Below, one piece after another: positions 34,332-46,875 of a DNA stretch of 64,000 nucleotides. Where the stretch lies: NCBI GenBank assembly GCA_026874595.1, contig CM049317.1, positions 28,273,401-28,337,400 of the forward strand, in the 5' to 3' direction. Position numbers and translations under genes: made by a program. The first letter of the stretch is position 1; each line of letters opens with the position of its first letter. This DNA is from Sipunculus nudus. Lineage: Eukaryota; Annelida; Sipuncula; Golfingiida; Sipunculidae. Under the pieces are notes generated by a model that was given only the letters and a program-made list of their open reading frames with translations, was not told the origin of the DNA and did not search any database.

Positions 34332-36180
34332 GTTTGTTTGTGCGGGAGTCGGGGCCTGCCCTTGCGTTCTTATCAGCATGGTAGACGCAGCATTTCCATT
34401 GATTATTTTCGTTCCATTACAAACATTGTTCCATTAGGCCGTCTAGTTCTTTCGGTTTGGGCACGACACGATTTGTTCGCTCTTTTGAATCTTGGATGTA
34501 CATCGTTTTAGATGTATTTGATACTTAAAGTGTGATTGAATCAAGAACATAACAAGGCATTACAGTACTTCCTTTTGTTCTTTTCTTTTTCTGTCACTTT
34601 AAGAAAGATTCTCCATTTTCATATTGTTTCCTTGTCAGTTTTAATGTAGTGATGGAGTGATGAGTGGAACTTGTAAAGAGTTTCTTTTAATACATGCTTT
34701 CAATAAATGTTGCTAGAAATAAAATAAATTGTGCTCATTTTTTCTGGGTCTACAGGGAAATGATATCTACTAACATGATATTAACTCTATTTATTTTTGT
34801 GTCTTATAATAAATGTTCTTAGTTGAACGGCAGGTAATATTCCAATGTATAGAGTTACAAAATGTCAGTGAAAGCAACACTGCAATGCATGTAAAGCTAG
34901 GCCCAGTCCTCGTGTAGCCAACCCCGACGTTGTCCTTGATAACATCATAGTTGTACGTCACTTTAGGTCTACGTCTGTTCTGCAAATCAAATTCTTTTCA
35001 GATAATCTGTTAAATATCAGGTCATTGTTATAGCTACCCTGCTACAAAATGTGTTATTGACAGTTGTGTTCATCCAAGAGGTTTTATCCAAGGAGAATAC
35101 TTCTAAGTTGGTATATATCAACATGGATTGAAAACTAGGGCGTAGCCGTATATAGATAACTCTCTTGAACATTCCCTTCCTTTGATAATAATTATTCTAA
35201 AAATTACGCCCAGTATGACAAACTTTTTTTGTTCTCTAATGCGAAGCTAAATTGTACGGTGAAATCCCCCGGCTGGGCTTATTAAGGTATAAAGATAAGC
35301 AGGGAAAAGCAGTACAATAGATGGGCATGTACGCTAGGGCCAATAAACAGCTCTGCGGTTAGCTATGCTCACTCTTTCTATATCAAACCTTTTCGGTTCT
35401 TTATAAAGGAAAGGTAGCGTTGTAACTGACCTGTCTATCCGACATGTCAAATTGGGTGTGACAGTACTTTTAAAGAAGTAAAACAGCTGAAGACATAAAA
35501 TCGTGTTTGACATACCCTGACCGTCACTTACCACTGACTTCAGCTCGTGGCGCTGGTAGCTGTAAACCCTCTTTTGTGTTTGAAAAGTATTTCCGAGGTA
35601 CATGTTTCAAAGCAGGTTTAGCTAATGTTTTTTTTAGTTCAGAAAGACAAATATTTGGTTATAATTACCGTTTTAGCATCTTTGTATTAACGCCAAACTG
35701 TTGTTCAGCTGTTAAGAAATTTGATGACACTTTTTATGCTACAGGTTAACATTACAAACGCCGGGATATTCTAGCCAAGAAGCTGTTTGCACAAAGAATC
35801 ATAAGCATTCGTGAAAGCATGATACACATGAGCATAAAGAATGAGAATTTGTGAGTGGGAAATTCAATGGAAGCTGCTGAGATTTATTATATCAATACCC
35901 AAAAACAACACATTTGCTAACTACACTTCTGGTTCAAGTTCAACAGAGAAAAACTCATCAGTCATCTAGTCCAGTCTATTCGCACGTTAATAAGAAGAAA
36001 CAACCTTTCGTTGTTTGATTTGAATAGTATGATAGTCTCCTTTTCAGGTCACGTGAAAAAATAGGGTGTTTTCGTCCTTTTCCTTTCTGAAGGCATTCCG
36101 TTTAGTTTGATACAGCCCTGTAACAGTAAAATCCTTTGGTTTTTTTCGTAATATCAAATAGAACCATTATAATACTCCCG
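34332..36180. other. Gene-free interval
   Basis: No exon, repeat terminus or RNA gene was recognised. Frames at 35334-35749 overlap on both strands without splice support. Confidence 0.4.
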
Positions 36181-36249
36181 CTACCTGAGAACCGCCTCAA
36201 CTTACTTCCTTGCTGGAAGAGGGTCCTTTGTGAATAAATCGCTGTCTAG

Positions 36250-36904
36250 GATAAGAAACTGCTTAAATGGGAATTAATTAAGCAATCCGGAAGTTTGAGA
36301 ATAGAAGGCTATGGCAAGCATTATTTCAACGTGCGCTATGTTTGGTCCTGGGCTTCCCCCGCGGTACAGTACTAGGTTTTCCCTTTCGCGTAATAGCTGT
36401 GAGCGGTAACGCGATATCGGCAAAATTCGGGACGCACTTGAGTTTTCGTTTTTGGTCGCTCACAATCCTGTATTTTCTTTAGAAGTCGGGGATTTGTCGC
36501 CAATGCACCATCGCCTACATGGTGACCCAAAATTCAACATTGTTAAACCCAATGAAACATTTTGAGGGTCTAACTGACAAGTTGGCTTTCTCCAGCATAT
36601 GGAGAACAATCTTTAAGGTTTTAGTATGCTCAGAACAAGACTGGTGATGGTTGAGTTAATCGTCCATAAAATACAGGACGTTAGGGACTCCCTGAAATAA
36701 CCTTCTGACCAATCTGGTGAACCATTGTGCCGAATTTACTAATCCGAACGGCATAACCACGAAACGGTATAGGCCATTTGGTGTGACAAATGCCGTTAAT
36801 TTATTTGAATTTTCGGCCATCGCAATTTGCAAATAACCCCTGCTCATGTCTAATTTAGACAGATATTTACTACTCGTGAATAATGGGAACAAGAACTTTG
36901 TCAC
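36250..36904 (-). pseudogene. Reverse transcriptase fragment of the Gypsy element
   Basis: Starts abruptly at ..LFTSSKYLSKLDMSRGYLQI (catalytic Asp in KLD), continues with VTPNGLYRFVVMPFGLVNSA and reaches the active-site FMDD near 36656. After that come shifted-frame remnants PSKC, NVEF, VPNFADIALPLTAITRKGK, typical of the RT C-terminus and connection. The fingers region before KLD is missing because integrase sequence is joined directly in front. Confidence 0.78.
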
Positions 36905-38040
36905 CTACCTTCAAATCTCTGCTACTGGTTGTAATAGATTTTATACCTACCAGCCTCTTTCGCAAGGTTTTTTTTCTGGCTAATTTTAGGGTTTCTGACA
37001 GACGGTTCTGTAAATCAACTACATATTGGTAGGTACTCTTGACTTCTGGCTCTACTTTCTTCTGCGTTAGAATTGTCATGGACCCCCTAACAAACCTCCC
37101 ATACAACAGCTCGAATTGACTGAATCCGAGAGATTCGTGTGGCGCTTCCCTACAGCAAAACAGTAACGCTGGAAAGTAGCTGTCCCAATCTCGAGGCCTC
37201 TCTGCTGTCATACGTTTGAGCATCTGCTTGAGCACATCATTGTGCTTCTCGGTCATACGATTTCAGATCGGATGTCCGACTGTACAAGTCAGCAGATAAA
37301 TAGAAAGGAGACGACTTACCTCTCTCATCAGATTCGAGGTAAACTGCGTGCCTTTTTCTGTTAAGACCTTAGATGGCACACCTACCCTTAAGTAAACCTC
37401 AACTAATGCCTCTGCCACTGTCTCTGTATCAATGTTCTTTAGTGGGACAGCCTCGGGATACCTTGTGGCATAATCCATTTTTGTGAGCTCATACCTGTAA
37501 TCCCTGTCGGATGGAGAATGGATAGCTCCGGTTATATCAAGCGCTATGCGTTAAACGGGGTATCCATTATCGGCGTACGTCCTAAAGGTACAACCTGACA
37601 ATTTTACCTTTCGGCGAAGTCCTCTGGCTAATCCCACAAAACCAGCAAAACATACGTACCTCCTCGTACATACCAGGCCATTGGAATTGGCTCCTAATGC
37701 GGTCATTAGTATGGCTGATTCCCTGATGCCCCACCATTAGTGTCTCATGACCCATTTTTTAAGATATCACGCCTGCAGTAAGCAGGCATGATTAACTTAT
37801 CACCTTGCCTCAAATGGCTCTTCTCTAGACGTCTTCTCACAGGAAAATTATTCTTTATAAGGAATTGGTACTTACTACCTTTCGGTGGAGGTTCTTTAGC
37901 CTTCTGACATAGATACGACAGAGAATCAGCCTCCTGCTGGTACTTAAGAAACTGGTCAGGACTTACTTCGCCAATCTGGCTTTGAACCTGCAAAGTTAAA
38001 GTCGGTTTATCCTTCTGCACACGCATCATCTGTGACAATT
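36870..38040 (-). pseudogene. Integrase of the Gypsy element, broken
   Basis: Pieces in order: pre-integrase linker with SPDQFLKYQQEADSLSYLCQ (about 38038-37745); integrase core starting MDYATRYPEAVPLKNID with VGVPSKVLTEKGTQFTS (37478-37263); then an in-frame stop, followed by MTEKHNDVLKQMLKRM through LKVGDKVLVP (37256-36870). The core normally carries D, D and E. Here the second Asp position (LTD.GTQF in the family) reads Glu (LTEKGTQF), a likely inactivating change. The zinc-binding segment between linker and core is scrambled. Confidence 0.8.
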
Positions 38041-38198
38041 ACCTCCGTAGCTGCAGCTTCAGCCTTACCAACAAAGGCTAGCAATTAATTCTACGTTATC
38101 CAAAAAGATCAGACCCTCTGCGCAAACAATCAAAATGAGATGGTAATCTTGTACATAAATGTTATTTGTCAAATGCTCCCTACGGCCCTTTTATTGGT

Positions 38199-38214
38199 CT
38201 CTTCGCGGTCGCCA
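38199..38214 (-). other. Primer-binding site of the Gypsy element
   Basis: TGGCGACCGCGAAGAG on the minus strand, beginning with TGG, the usual complement of a tRNA 3' CCA end. It starts two bases after the LTR. The cognate tRNA was not identified. Confidence 0.7.
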
Positions 38215-38216
38215 AA

Positions 38217-39159
38217 TGTCACGAAAATTCGTGAATGAGTTCTTTCTCTACCAAATTCAAGGCTGGAAGGCATATGACAAATACCAAGAATGCAGTTTGG
38301 TATACACATTTATTTGAAATAACTGATATGGCCTCAGCCGCTGTGCCTTGCGTCGCCTCGTGTATCAGACGGCCTGCTGCTTGGCGTTACCGGTAGCCAT
38401 GTACGGAAACGGTCGTGGCCCTGGTGTTCCGGGCTCGTGTTTACTGAAGAAAAAAAGAGACAACTACATAAAATTACAGGAATAAAGCGATGGAGAATGA
38501 TGCCGACAAGTGGTAGCCTTTTACATATGAACACCTTTACAAAACACGTGCTGTGGATACTGAAGTATTTATTACGGGTAACGCTACTGACATCAAATGA
38601 CATTCATTAAGAGGCTGCAATATCACCAGTTCCGTTATCAAAAGAAGCCAATAATCAGGTTAAGGGTTTACCAGACCTCAATATCGAACAGTGCTCGATC
38701 AACCTGTCAGCATGGTTGTACGGTGTCGAGCCGGCCCCGGCCGCATGTGCCATGTGGTCCGAGCTGCCCCTCCAGGTAGCCTGTCACGGTTGCGTGATGT
38801 GTCCCGTTGATAGCTGCAATACTGCACATTTCAACGTTTAAAATTTCAGCCTCAGGGTGTCAGTTTTTCTCAGGTTTCAGAGAGCATTTTAAATACGTGT
38901 GCTCAGCTCTGAGGCTTGTGGCCGTCTGCACCGAGTACCTAAAGTTGGCCTTTCAAGCGGAACCCCAGTTAAATTAAAGCCGATTTATTGCAGCCCCAGT
39001 GCCTGCGAGAGTAAATTAACAGGTTTTCAGCTCACCAAAAGAATTAAATCCGCCTCGACACCCTTGCACAATAAACCGGGACGACAGTGTAAGGATTGAA
39101 GAGGACACGACTCTCCCCCGCCACAATGACGCTTATGTAAACAAAGCACTTTCGTGACA
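38217..39159 (-). repeat. 5' LTR of the Gypsy element
   Basis: 943 bases bounded by a perfect short inverted repeat: it begins TGTCACGAAA (from 39159) and ends TTTCGTGACA (at 38217), the TG..CA rule of LTRs. The PBS follows two bases later. A 3' partner was looked for at 34.3-36.6 kb and not seen. Confidence 0.8.
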
Positions 39160-42100
39160 CAATGCAATTTCTGAAGTACATACTGTAGTGGATTAATTCA
39201 TGGTTCTCTAGTACTTCCCCAGTCCGATTATTGGTGATACACTTCCGTAAAAGCGGACATTTTGTCCTGAATCTACATAGAGAAATGGGATATAGTCAGA
39301 TCATATGTCGGTTGGCAAACTTTATCTGGTCGACGTGGGACAGATGCATTTGATCACGGTACCATTCTATTACCCTGTTGTATAAATTGGCGAAGAAATA
39401 GGTTTCTTCAACATATGTCGTCACGGCATTCGGGTGCCAAGACATGAACTTAGAGGATGCACCTGTACCACATTGTTTGCCGCCTTTATTATTTGCCGTC
39501 GGCAGGCGGCGTGACTTTTTTCATTCAGTGAGCCTCATGTTCTGTATTTTTCATGATGTCAGCACTGGTTTTCTTCTTTCCGAAAACGATTCCGTATTGG
39601 AGTATCAATATGCCCTTAATATTAACAAATCTAAAAATTAGGATACAAATGATGACGAGCCGATATCTGCTTGCCGTGATACCAAACAATGTTGGATATT
39701 CTGTTGAGGGTTTATTAAGATAGTTGAAGTAAATCCCCCTTGTACGGAGCGGGTTGATGGCACACGTCTCCGAGGAAACCGGTGGGGATTTATTGTGAAA
39801 AAAATAACATGTAAAAGCAATGGAGATCCACCTTTGCTGCCGGTTTATCTTTGTGAGCGTCAAGGGCTTTATCTACAAAAGAAACGCAATTAGATTCAAC
39901 AAATGAGAATGACCGTTGTCTGTAATGAACCTCCTTAAAACCTAACACAACAGTCACAATAACATGGTAACGACAAATATTGTAATCATAACATTATCAT
40001 TTTAATAATGATGCATTTCAATTGCTACATACTGTCAATATTTAATTTAGTAACAAACATCATCATAAAATAATTTTGTTAAAAAAACTGACAAACGACG
40101 CATATAAAGTGGTTTCCGTCAACCTGTAATACGGGAGATAAAATTATCTCAGGGATTATCTCCTAGCTAATTACATTGGACGTCCTGCTATGAATTCTGT
40201 GTCACTTTTTGGATTTATATTGAAAGGTCTGTTTAGAACTTATTTTAACGGGGATTAGAACATTGTTATATGGGTTCTTTCACAAATTATTACACGCTAA
40301 AATTGTTATCTGGGAATTGTGTAGCCGCTAATTTAAACACAGGAGGCATATTGGTTGACTCAAACGCCTTACCATTACGTCAAACGAGCAAAACGGCCGC
40401 TTACCGCTAATTATAATTTTACCATATTTACAGAGAGAATAATATCAGCACTTCTTATTTAATATGGGCATGTTCATGAACTGTATTATTTAATCCAGAC
40501 GAATCACATTTTGATGGTATTATGAGTATATATTTAAAATGCAAACAATTTAAACAGGTCTAGCCCTATAATATCCTGGCTATCCTATGTGATAGTGACA
40601 TCAGCTGGAAAAGAGTACTGACATACCACAATGGTTTTAAAATTTGCAATATGGATAAATTATATTCAAGAAAACATTTAAAATCAAGTCCCGTAGGACT
40701 CATGATATTCAGCAGAATGACATGATGTTATTGGCTATTGTACCTGAGGCATTTATTATAGATATTTGTTACTGGAGGTCATGAAGGTACTGCGCATAAG
40801 CATGTTTTTTAAAATACAGAATTTAGAATACGTTTAGTAGGGGAAACTATGTGTAAAAATGGTACGATTAAGCACATAGTGAGTATGATACACGACTGAA
40901 TTGAGCATTTATTACTGGTTTTATATATGTGAGAACTAGCCTGCAAAATTTGAATATTGATTTTTCAGGAAATCCTTTATATGAAACCTAGAAGTACCAT
41001 ATAGCTCATTTAATTTTCAAAGCACTGCATGTGACAGATGCTAGTATTTGCTAGAACATATCTTAAAATAAGATTTAATCCTTAGGTTCCAAAATAACAC
41101 GGATAGGGAAAGTTGTAGTTTCTACATTAAGGTACAGATGGTCTGATGTCTTAGAAAGGATATTATAAAACATACAAACGTTACTTCCGTCAATTCAGGT
41201 TATATTATCAACTCTATTGCCCGTCTGCGTCTATATGGAAACGGCGAGGAAACCTTTGAACCCATTGGACATCAAGCTTGTTAACATTAATAGCTTAATA
41301 ATGGTTCCCTTGCAACCCACTGACAATTAAAACTGAATTATTCCAAAATATTTTACTAGCCTGTTATCTTGCATTTGCTTGATAAATAAGTGACTGTTGT
41401 GAATTAGAAAACATAAGTTTACTTGCGTTGTATCACACGGCCGGTCGAAACCAGTTTGAACAACCCTTCAACGAATGCAACAGGATAAACTGGAATGACT
41501 ATCTGCATTGCTTACACAACACCGCCACGCAATAAGAATGGATGCAATGTTTAGAAAAGGAGATATATGTGATTATATATGCAATTACAATACCTATCAA
41601 CGTTGTGGCTGATCATAATGACATTATGCTGTGTATCACATGCATCTAATTCTTCCACTAACATATCAATACATCTGCATTTTGAAAAGAATTAACCATG
41701 ATTAACGAATTGATTTCGATACCCGGCCTATTTGTGACAGCTGGCTTTATAAATAGTGGCCTGTCAAAGGTCTGTAGGTTTTTTCCTATTTCTTTGATTT
41801 CCTTCACCTCTTCAGACGACCAATCGCCACCGTTTGGACTAATGACAGTGTGAAGCATTAGTTATCATTGTCACAATTTGTACACTTCATATCAAATAAA
41901 AAGCATTTTGAAATAAAGAATGTCCGACATTGAATTGAAATAAAGGAATTAGTTAAAAATGGTTCCGGCAGGTACTTGTTTGCAACTTTCAGAAACTCGA
42001 CTATCCTCATAGATCTGAACCTCAGCCAACACGTGGAACAAATTCTTAGTCGCCCAGAAGACTAAAGTTTAATGCTTCCAGTCAGTTAAATGTATCAAGA

Positions 42101-43213
42101 GCATTGCGCTTTCGTGTTTTACACAACCAAATGGGACTTTTGGTGTTTAAAAAGGTTTTATGTTACGTGATATCCTTGACTAACTAGGGTCTCAGCTGTT
42201 TTCCTGCGATATTGGCGATAGTGATGATCAGTTCAGCGATACAGTGGAGTCCCAAGAAACGTGTGTGTCACAGGTATATTTTATAACTTCAAACACGATT
42301 ATATTAAAGATAATGAGATAAGCAAGTGTATTGTGCTGGGAACCTAAGCATGCACTTAATGATGAATATGATTATGTTGATGATGATGATGATGGCTTGA
42401 TCCTATTACTTTTAGTCAGCATTCCCCTTTACGTGTACAGCATAAAACAAATATTTCCAGGGAACATATCCCTGTGCACGTATACGAATGTGACAAAGAA
42501 AATGGACACACTGTATTCTTCTTGACATTCCATTAATGCGTGTGTTGCAATATTTTAATATACGCACATGGCATTAAATTAAATGAAAATAGTACAATCA
42601 AAATAATAATTATTTAATTACACCTATCATACAATTTAATATAATTAGACCGTACAGGTGACATTCTAAATGGTATTGCAAAATATTAACCACTTTTTTT
42701 AAATTTTAATCAGTTGTCGATAGACATGTACATGTAGACAATGTAAATATACAATAACAGTGGGCAAATCACACAGGTGAGTCATGTATAATTTTCTTAG
42801 TTAAATTTGAAAGTATGCAAGATGTCTCAATAACGCAGGGTTAATTTCCGATATTGGTCACTATAAGTCAAGTAACTCCTGATGCGTGAAAGCAGGAGGC
42901 AACAATTGGAACGTTCTGTTCTTAGAAATATATTGAGCAAAAAGTTATTAGTATCTGATCTTAAGTAACGGCCTTGGCTGGCCATCATCTCAAGGGCACT
43001 TAATATCCACTTTGCAAGTGCAAAGGATACAAGTTGTACAAGTTATGTTGATTTTTAAGAGAATTATATGAAAGAGGTAACTACCTCCAAGAGTCAGTAT
43101 AGCTTGACCGTTTTCAAAGATATAAATAGTTCTACAATAGGGAATAGACCTCTTTAAAATAAAATAATGATACTATAAAAATATATGACATAAAATTGTG
43201 CTTTCAAATTTAG
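39160..43213. other. Gene-free interval
   Basis: AT-rich. No recognised exon except a weak candidate on the minus strand at about 41690-41850 (GGDWSSEEVKEIKEIGKNL..) preceded by CACTGTCATTAG. It has no partner exon and no family match. Confidence 0.4.
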
Positions 43214-43390
43214 AAGCAGTTTGGAAATGGACTGATGAAGGTACAATCAGCATGACCAACTTGGCCCTCGACGAACCAAACAATTTTAAGAAAAAGCAAG
43301 ACTGCTTCCAGATGATACTTACAGAGAAAGGTCTTTGGGATGACAAAAACTGTAATTTTACTAAATATTATATTTGTGAACTGGACAAAG
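43214..43390 (+). pseudogene. Orphan C-type lectin exon (second half of a CTLD)
   Basis: A single exon of 177 bases, phase 1 at both ends, with a TTTAG acceptor and a GTGAT donor. It matches exon 3 of lectin gene 5 in length. It encodes AVWKWTDEGTISMTNLALDE, then EPN, QDCFQMI, GLWDDKNC and YYICELDK. The sequence is intact and keeps EPN and WDD, but I found no signal peptide, CTLD first half or PAN exon within several kilobases on either side. It may be a relic, or part of a gene whose other exons I could not see. Confidence 0.7.
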
Positions 43391-45011
43391 GTGATCATCG
43401 TTTATATCTCTCCTGTACGATCGTCCAACATAAGGCGATCTATTAATGACTGCTTCCAATACTTAAATAAAATTTTAAATGCAGCATACATATTTTGCTA
43501 TTACCCATTTTTATCATTGTATTACATGTTTAAGTAAGACCTAAAAATTGTATGAATTTTGACCATATAAAGTATATGTTTATAGTTTCCCTTCATTTAG
43601 AAATCCCAGAATTATGCAAAATATATACATTTTTTCTCTTTTCATCATTGGCATCCTTTGAAGTACTATACATGTTTATTATAATAATTAACATTAAAAA
43701 CGGTTTGAATTTTACTTTATCTGTGAAATATTAAAAAAAGGTAGTGTAAGCTTAAAGTCACCCTTTAAGTGTACGGATTCAGTACATAAATTATATCATT
43801 AAATGTGTGATGTTGAGCTGTATCATCAGAATTGTGACACACTTTTTTGTGTATTCCTCGGCATGTAGCGTCATCCTAAATATATTGAATAGAAAAGCTG
43901 ACAGATTTATAAGGATTTTTTTTCTTTGTGGCATATTATCTTTAAGTTCAACTTTTGTTCACTTCTTTGAATCTGAGATAAACCACCTTATAACTAACAG
44001 TTTAATCTTGATTTTAGTTTGAACTATGACCAAAGGCGTACCTTCAATTTATCTTTTAATTCACCTCATCACTATAGCGCGTTTGGAGGGCGCTTCATCT
44101 TTATCGATTCATTCATCTAATCATTATTGCGCATTTTGAGGGCGCTTTGTCTTTATCGTTTCATTGCCTGCTTTTTCTGTGGTGAGGGGGTATTCAGCGT
44201 GGTTTTGTGCAGGATTTACTTTACAACATGGTTTCAGTAAACGTGGTACCATGGTAACAGGGTTATGATCAACACATGCGGGGGCTTTTTTTTTTGCTTT
44301 CAATAAGTGTGGTGACTTGCCAACAGGGTTATGATCAACACTTGCGGGGGCTTGTGGGAAAACGATACCAACTAAAACAGAATTCATTGAGAAGAACAAT
44401 TCCTTCCTCTCCATTTCGAAGGTACATGTAAAAGTACACCAAATAAGGTAAACTTGTAAATAACTATTTTGCGAGGCTGCAAGCTTCTGATAAAGATTGA
44501 GAAAAACCTGAAAAGGACCAGAGGGCTTGTATAGTCCACTAATACATCGAAAGGTGTGGCATCAGTGATGGCCATAAAATCATACAAACCTTAAGGAATC
44601 CCAGTTAAATTCCAGGTCGTCAAGTGACTGTGTTATTTTTTATAGATAGTGTACTTTACAACCTAAATATTACTAACATATACTCGACGGGTCTGTTACC
44701 TTTGGTTAGGGTAGCCTGTGGTGATTTTTCATCAGGCGTCTTTTCAGTGGGGGAAGAGGGCAGAGCTGTGGAAAGTTTGTGGACAGTACATCACCACCAT
44801 CTAGTCTAAACAATTGTATTAAGCTTCTGTTAACTCATTCAGGTATACATGCTTACACGGCAATTTCAATCTTTCAGCTTAAACTCAATTAATTTTACTT
44901 ACACAGGGATATAATTCACCATGATGAAATCTCGTGTAAAAACATGTTTATGACCTATTCATGGAAAGTGGGAAATTACATGTAAACCAACATAATCTGG
45001 TGATAACACCT
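43391..45011. other. Gene-free interval with short tandem duplications
   Basis: Two imperfect repeats lie near 44060-44160 (..AGGGCGCTT..TCTTTATCG.TTCAT, two copies), and two more at about 44240-44350 (AACAGGGTTATGATCAACAC..TGCGGGGGCTT, two copies). No exon recognised. Confidence 0.6.
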
Positions 45012-45452
45012 TTTTTTTTTTAATTTTTTTTTTGGAGGTAACCGCCTCAATTTTTTAATGCTCACTTAACTAATCTTAAATAAGTATGCACATCTGCAGA
45101 GTTTTCATTTCGGTTTGGGACCACTTGACAGGGCGGTAGCACTCGCTTCCTATCATTTTTTTTTTATATCCTGGTGTCACCCGGCCCGGTGTCTACCGCA
45201 CCTGCGGGTCCTGGTGTTTAATCATCCCCATTGCTGGGTCATAACACTGAGGAACCCCGAAAGACGCAGTCGTATATGAGTTATATGAGTGATACACGGC
45301 TGTAGGGCAGCCTTCCAATTAAGCCTGCAGAGCGCTCCCCTGGGTGGGGGCCGACCGTGAAAAACCTCACCGCCTCGGCTGAGATTCGGACCCACGATCT
45401 CCCGGCTTTGAGTCCTACGCTCTACCCCCAAGCCACAGTAGCCGGTTTAACA
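45012..45452 (-). mobile_element. tRNA-derived SINE with 15-bp target-site duplication
   Basis: On the minus strand the head is tRNA-like: A box TGGCTTGGGGGTAGAGC (45435-45419) and B box GGGTCCGAATC (45393-45383), followed by a ~300-base body and an A-rich tail abutting 45012. The insertion is flanked by perfect copies of CTGGTGATAACACCT at 44997-45011 and 45453-45467. The intact duplication suggests a fairly young insertion. Confidence 0.85.
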
Positions 45453-46377
45453 CTGGTGATAACACCTGCATTTATTCAGAATATGGCCATATACATTTTG
45501 TAGTGTATGCAAACATAAAATCAAAATCTGACGACCGGCCAAAGTTTAGTGAAAATAATTTTGAAAATAATTAAATTCATGCTCACTTAATATCCTTTGC
45601 TTTTGGGTACTGCTGCCTGGTTGGAAGGCTTCAGTTGTATTTACTCGATTAATTGTCAGAGGTGCATCGTGTAAATTAGTTTAACAGCAGGGGTATCCTG
45701 CGTTTAATGAGCTATCAGTCACGTGTTCAATATTTCTGAAAAAAAGAGATGGATGATAGCTGCATGGACTTTGCCAGTTGTCAGAAGCATAGTTGCTGGA
45801 AGGATGGAGAGATACTGATTGCTTATTAATAATTCTCCCTCCCAGGTACATCTGGGGACTGAAAAATATCCTCTGTAACACTGGGGCATAAAAACAACTG
45901 CAGGCTGATCTAAGCAACAGATAACAAAGGATTAAAAAACAGATAAATATATAAAGTTTATTTGATATGATAATATTCAAAATAAATATATATATATTTG
46001 AAATAAGTGAATAACCTGTATATCGTGCATGGGTGTTCACTGGCTTATATTGAATAGTAAGATCCTCAAAAATAAACCAAAATTTGTGACTCTTTTATGA
46101 AACCATACACCCTAGCAGTAAAAGTGACATAACATTTATCAACAAAGGAAGATGAGGTCCTTTTGTTTGACAAAAATGAGTGAAATTAAAACAAATTTTG
46201 TCATAAAAATTGAATATGCAATCCAATCATCACGCATAAAATGTAAATTGGTTCATTTAATTACTTGTATAACCTGAATAACCTCTAACAATAGTAAATG
46301 CACTGTGCATACCATATATACTTTTACAGTTCAGCCAGTTGAAGATGATAAACACACACATACAGACAAACTTATAT

Positions 46378-46413
<36 letters not shown>

Positions 46414-46875
46414 AGACAAAAACTAAAACTTTATAAAATAACAGTGATGAAGTATCATATATCTTGTCACAATTAGCACTTTCTATACAATATCAAAATA
46501 TAAATATAATATTGCTATATGTATTTAATATAAAACTTAAGCTATGATTTTTTTCACATGTAAAAAATATAAAGGGTAAATAAATATAAGCATTAATCTG
46601 GACATACTTGTTGCAATCAATCAATTTTGTAGGTTATCACCAGTACAGCTCTGAGTGTGTTATTTGAGGTAAGCAAGGTTGTCAACATAAGGAAAAGACA
46701 TAATGCCAATAATTCGACCAGTCAATATTTTAATACAGACTGATCATGGATAAATTGTTCAATAAAACAGGCACTTCCACACAAATATTGCATCTTCTTC
46801 ATCAGACACTTTGCAGCACTCACTGATATGAAAGATTTTGGAAATCTAGACTTCATATATAAGAATTTAAAGACA
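45453..46875. other. Downstream region of the phosphatase gene
   Basis: No exon recognised. Contains a TA tract at about 46387-46412 and probably the 3' UTR of the minus-strand phosphatase gene. No strong AATAAA was assigned. Confidence 0.4.

Larger units (their letters stand above)
36180..39159 (-). mobile_element. Decayed Ty3/Gypsy-type LTR retrotransposon, one LTR
   Basis: Read on the minus strand: an LTR (39159-38217), a primer-binding site (38214-38199), a leader of about 150 bases, integrase (about 38040-36870), and reverse transcriptase into a connection/RNase H-like segment (36904 to about 36250). No gag or protease region lies between the PBS and integrase, and no second LTR was found. 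Stops and frameshifts are frequent, so the copy is inactive. Confidence 0.82.

Noticed and set aside
41658-41858. Minus-strand frame with GGDWSSEEVKEIKEIGKNL as an exon
   Set aside because: Protein-like composition and a possible acceptor, but no donor, partner exon or recognised family.
42247-42288. A first exon for the orphan lectin exon (ATG..CAGGTATAT)
   Set aside because: The peptide (MISSAIQWSPKKRVCH) is not a signal peptide, and no exon 2 lies between.
45375-45446. A tRNA gene on the minus strand
   Set aside because: A and B boxes are present, but they head a longer element with a poly-A tail and target duplication, so it is a SINE.
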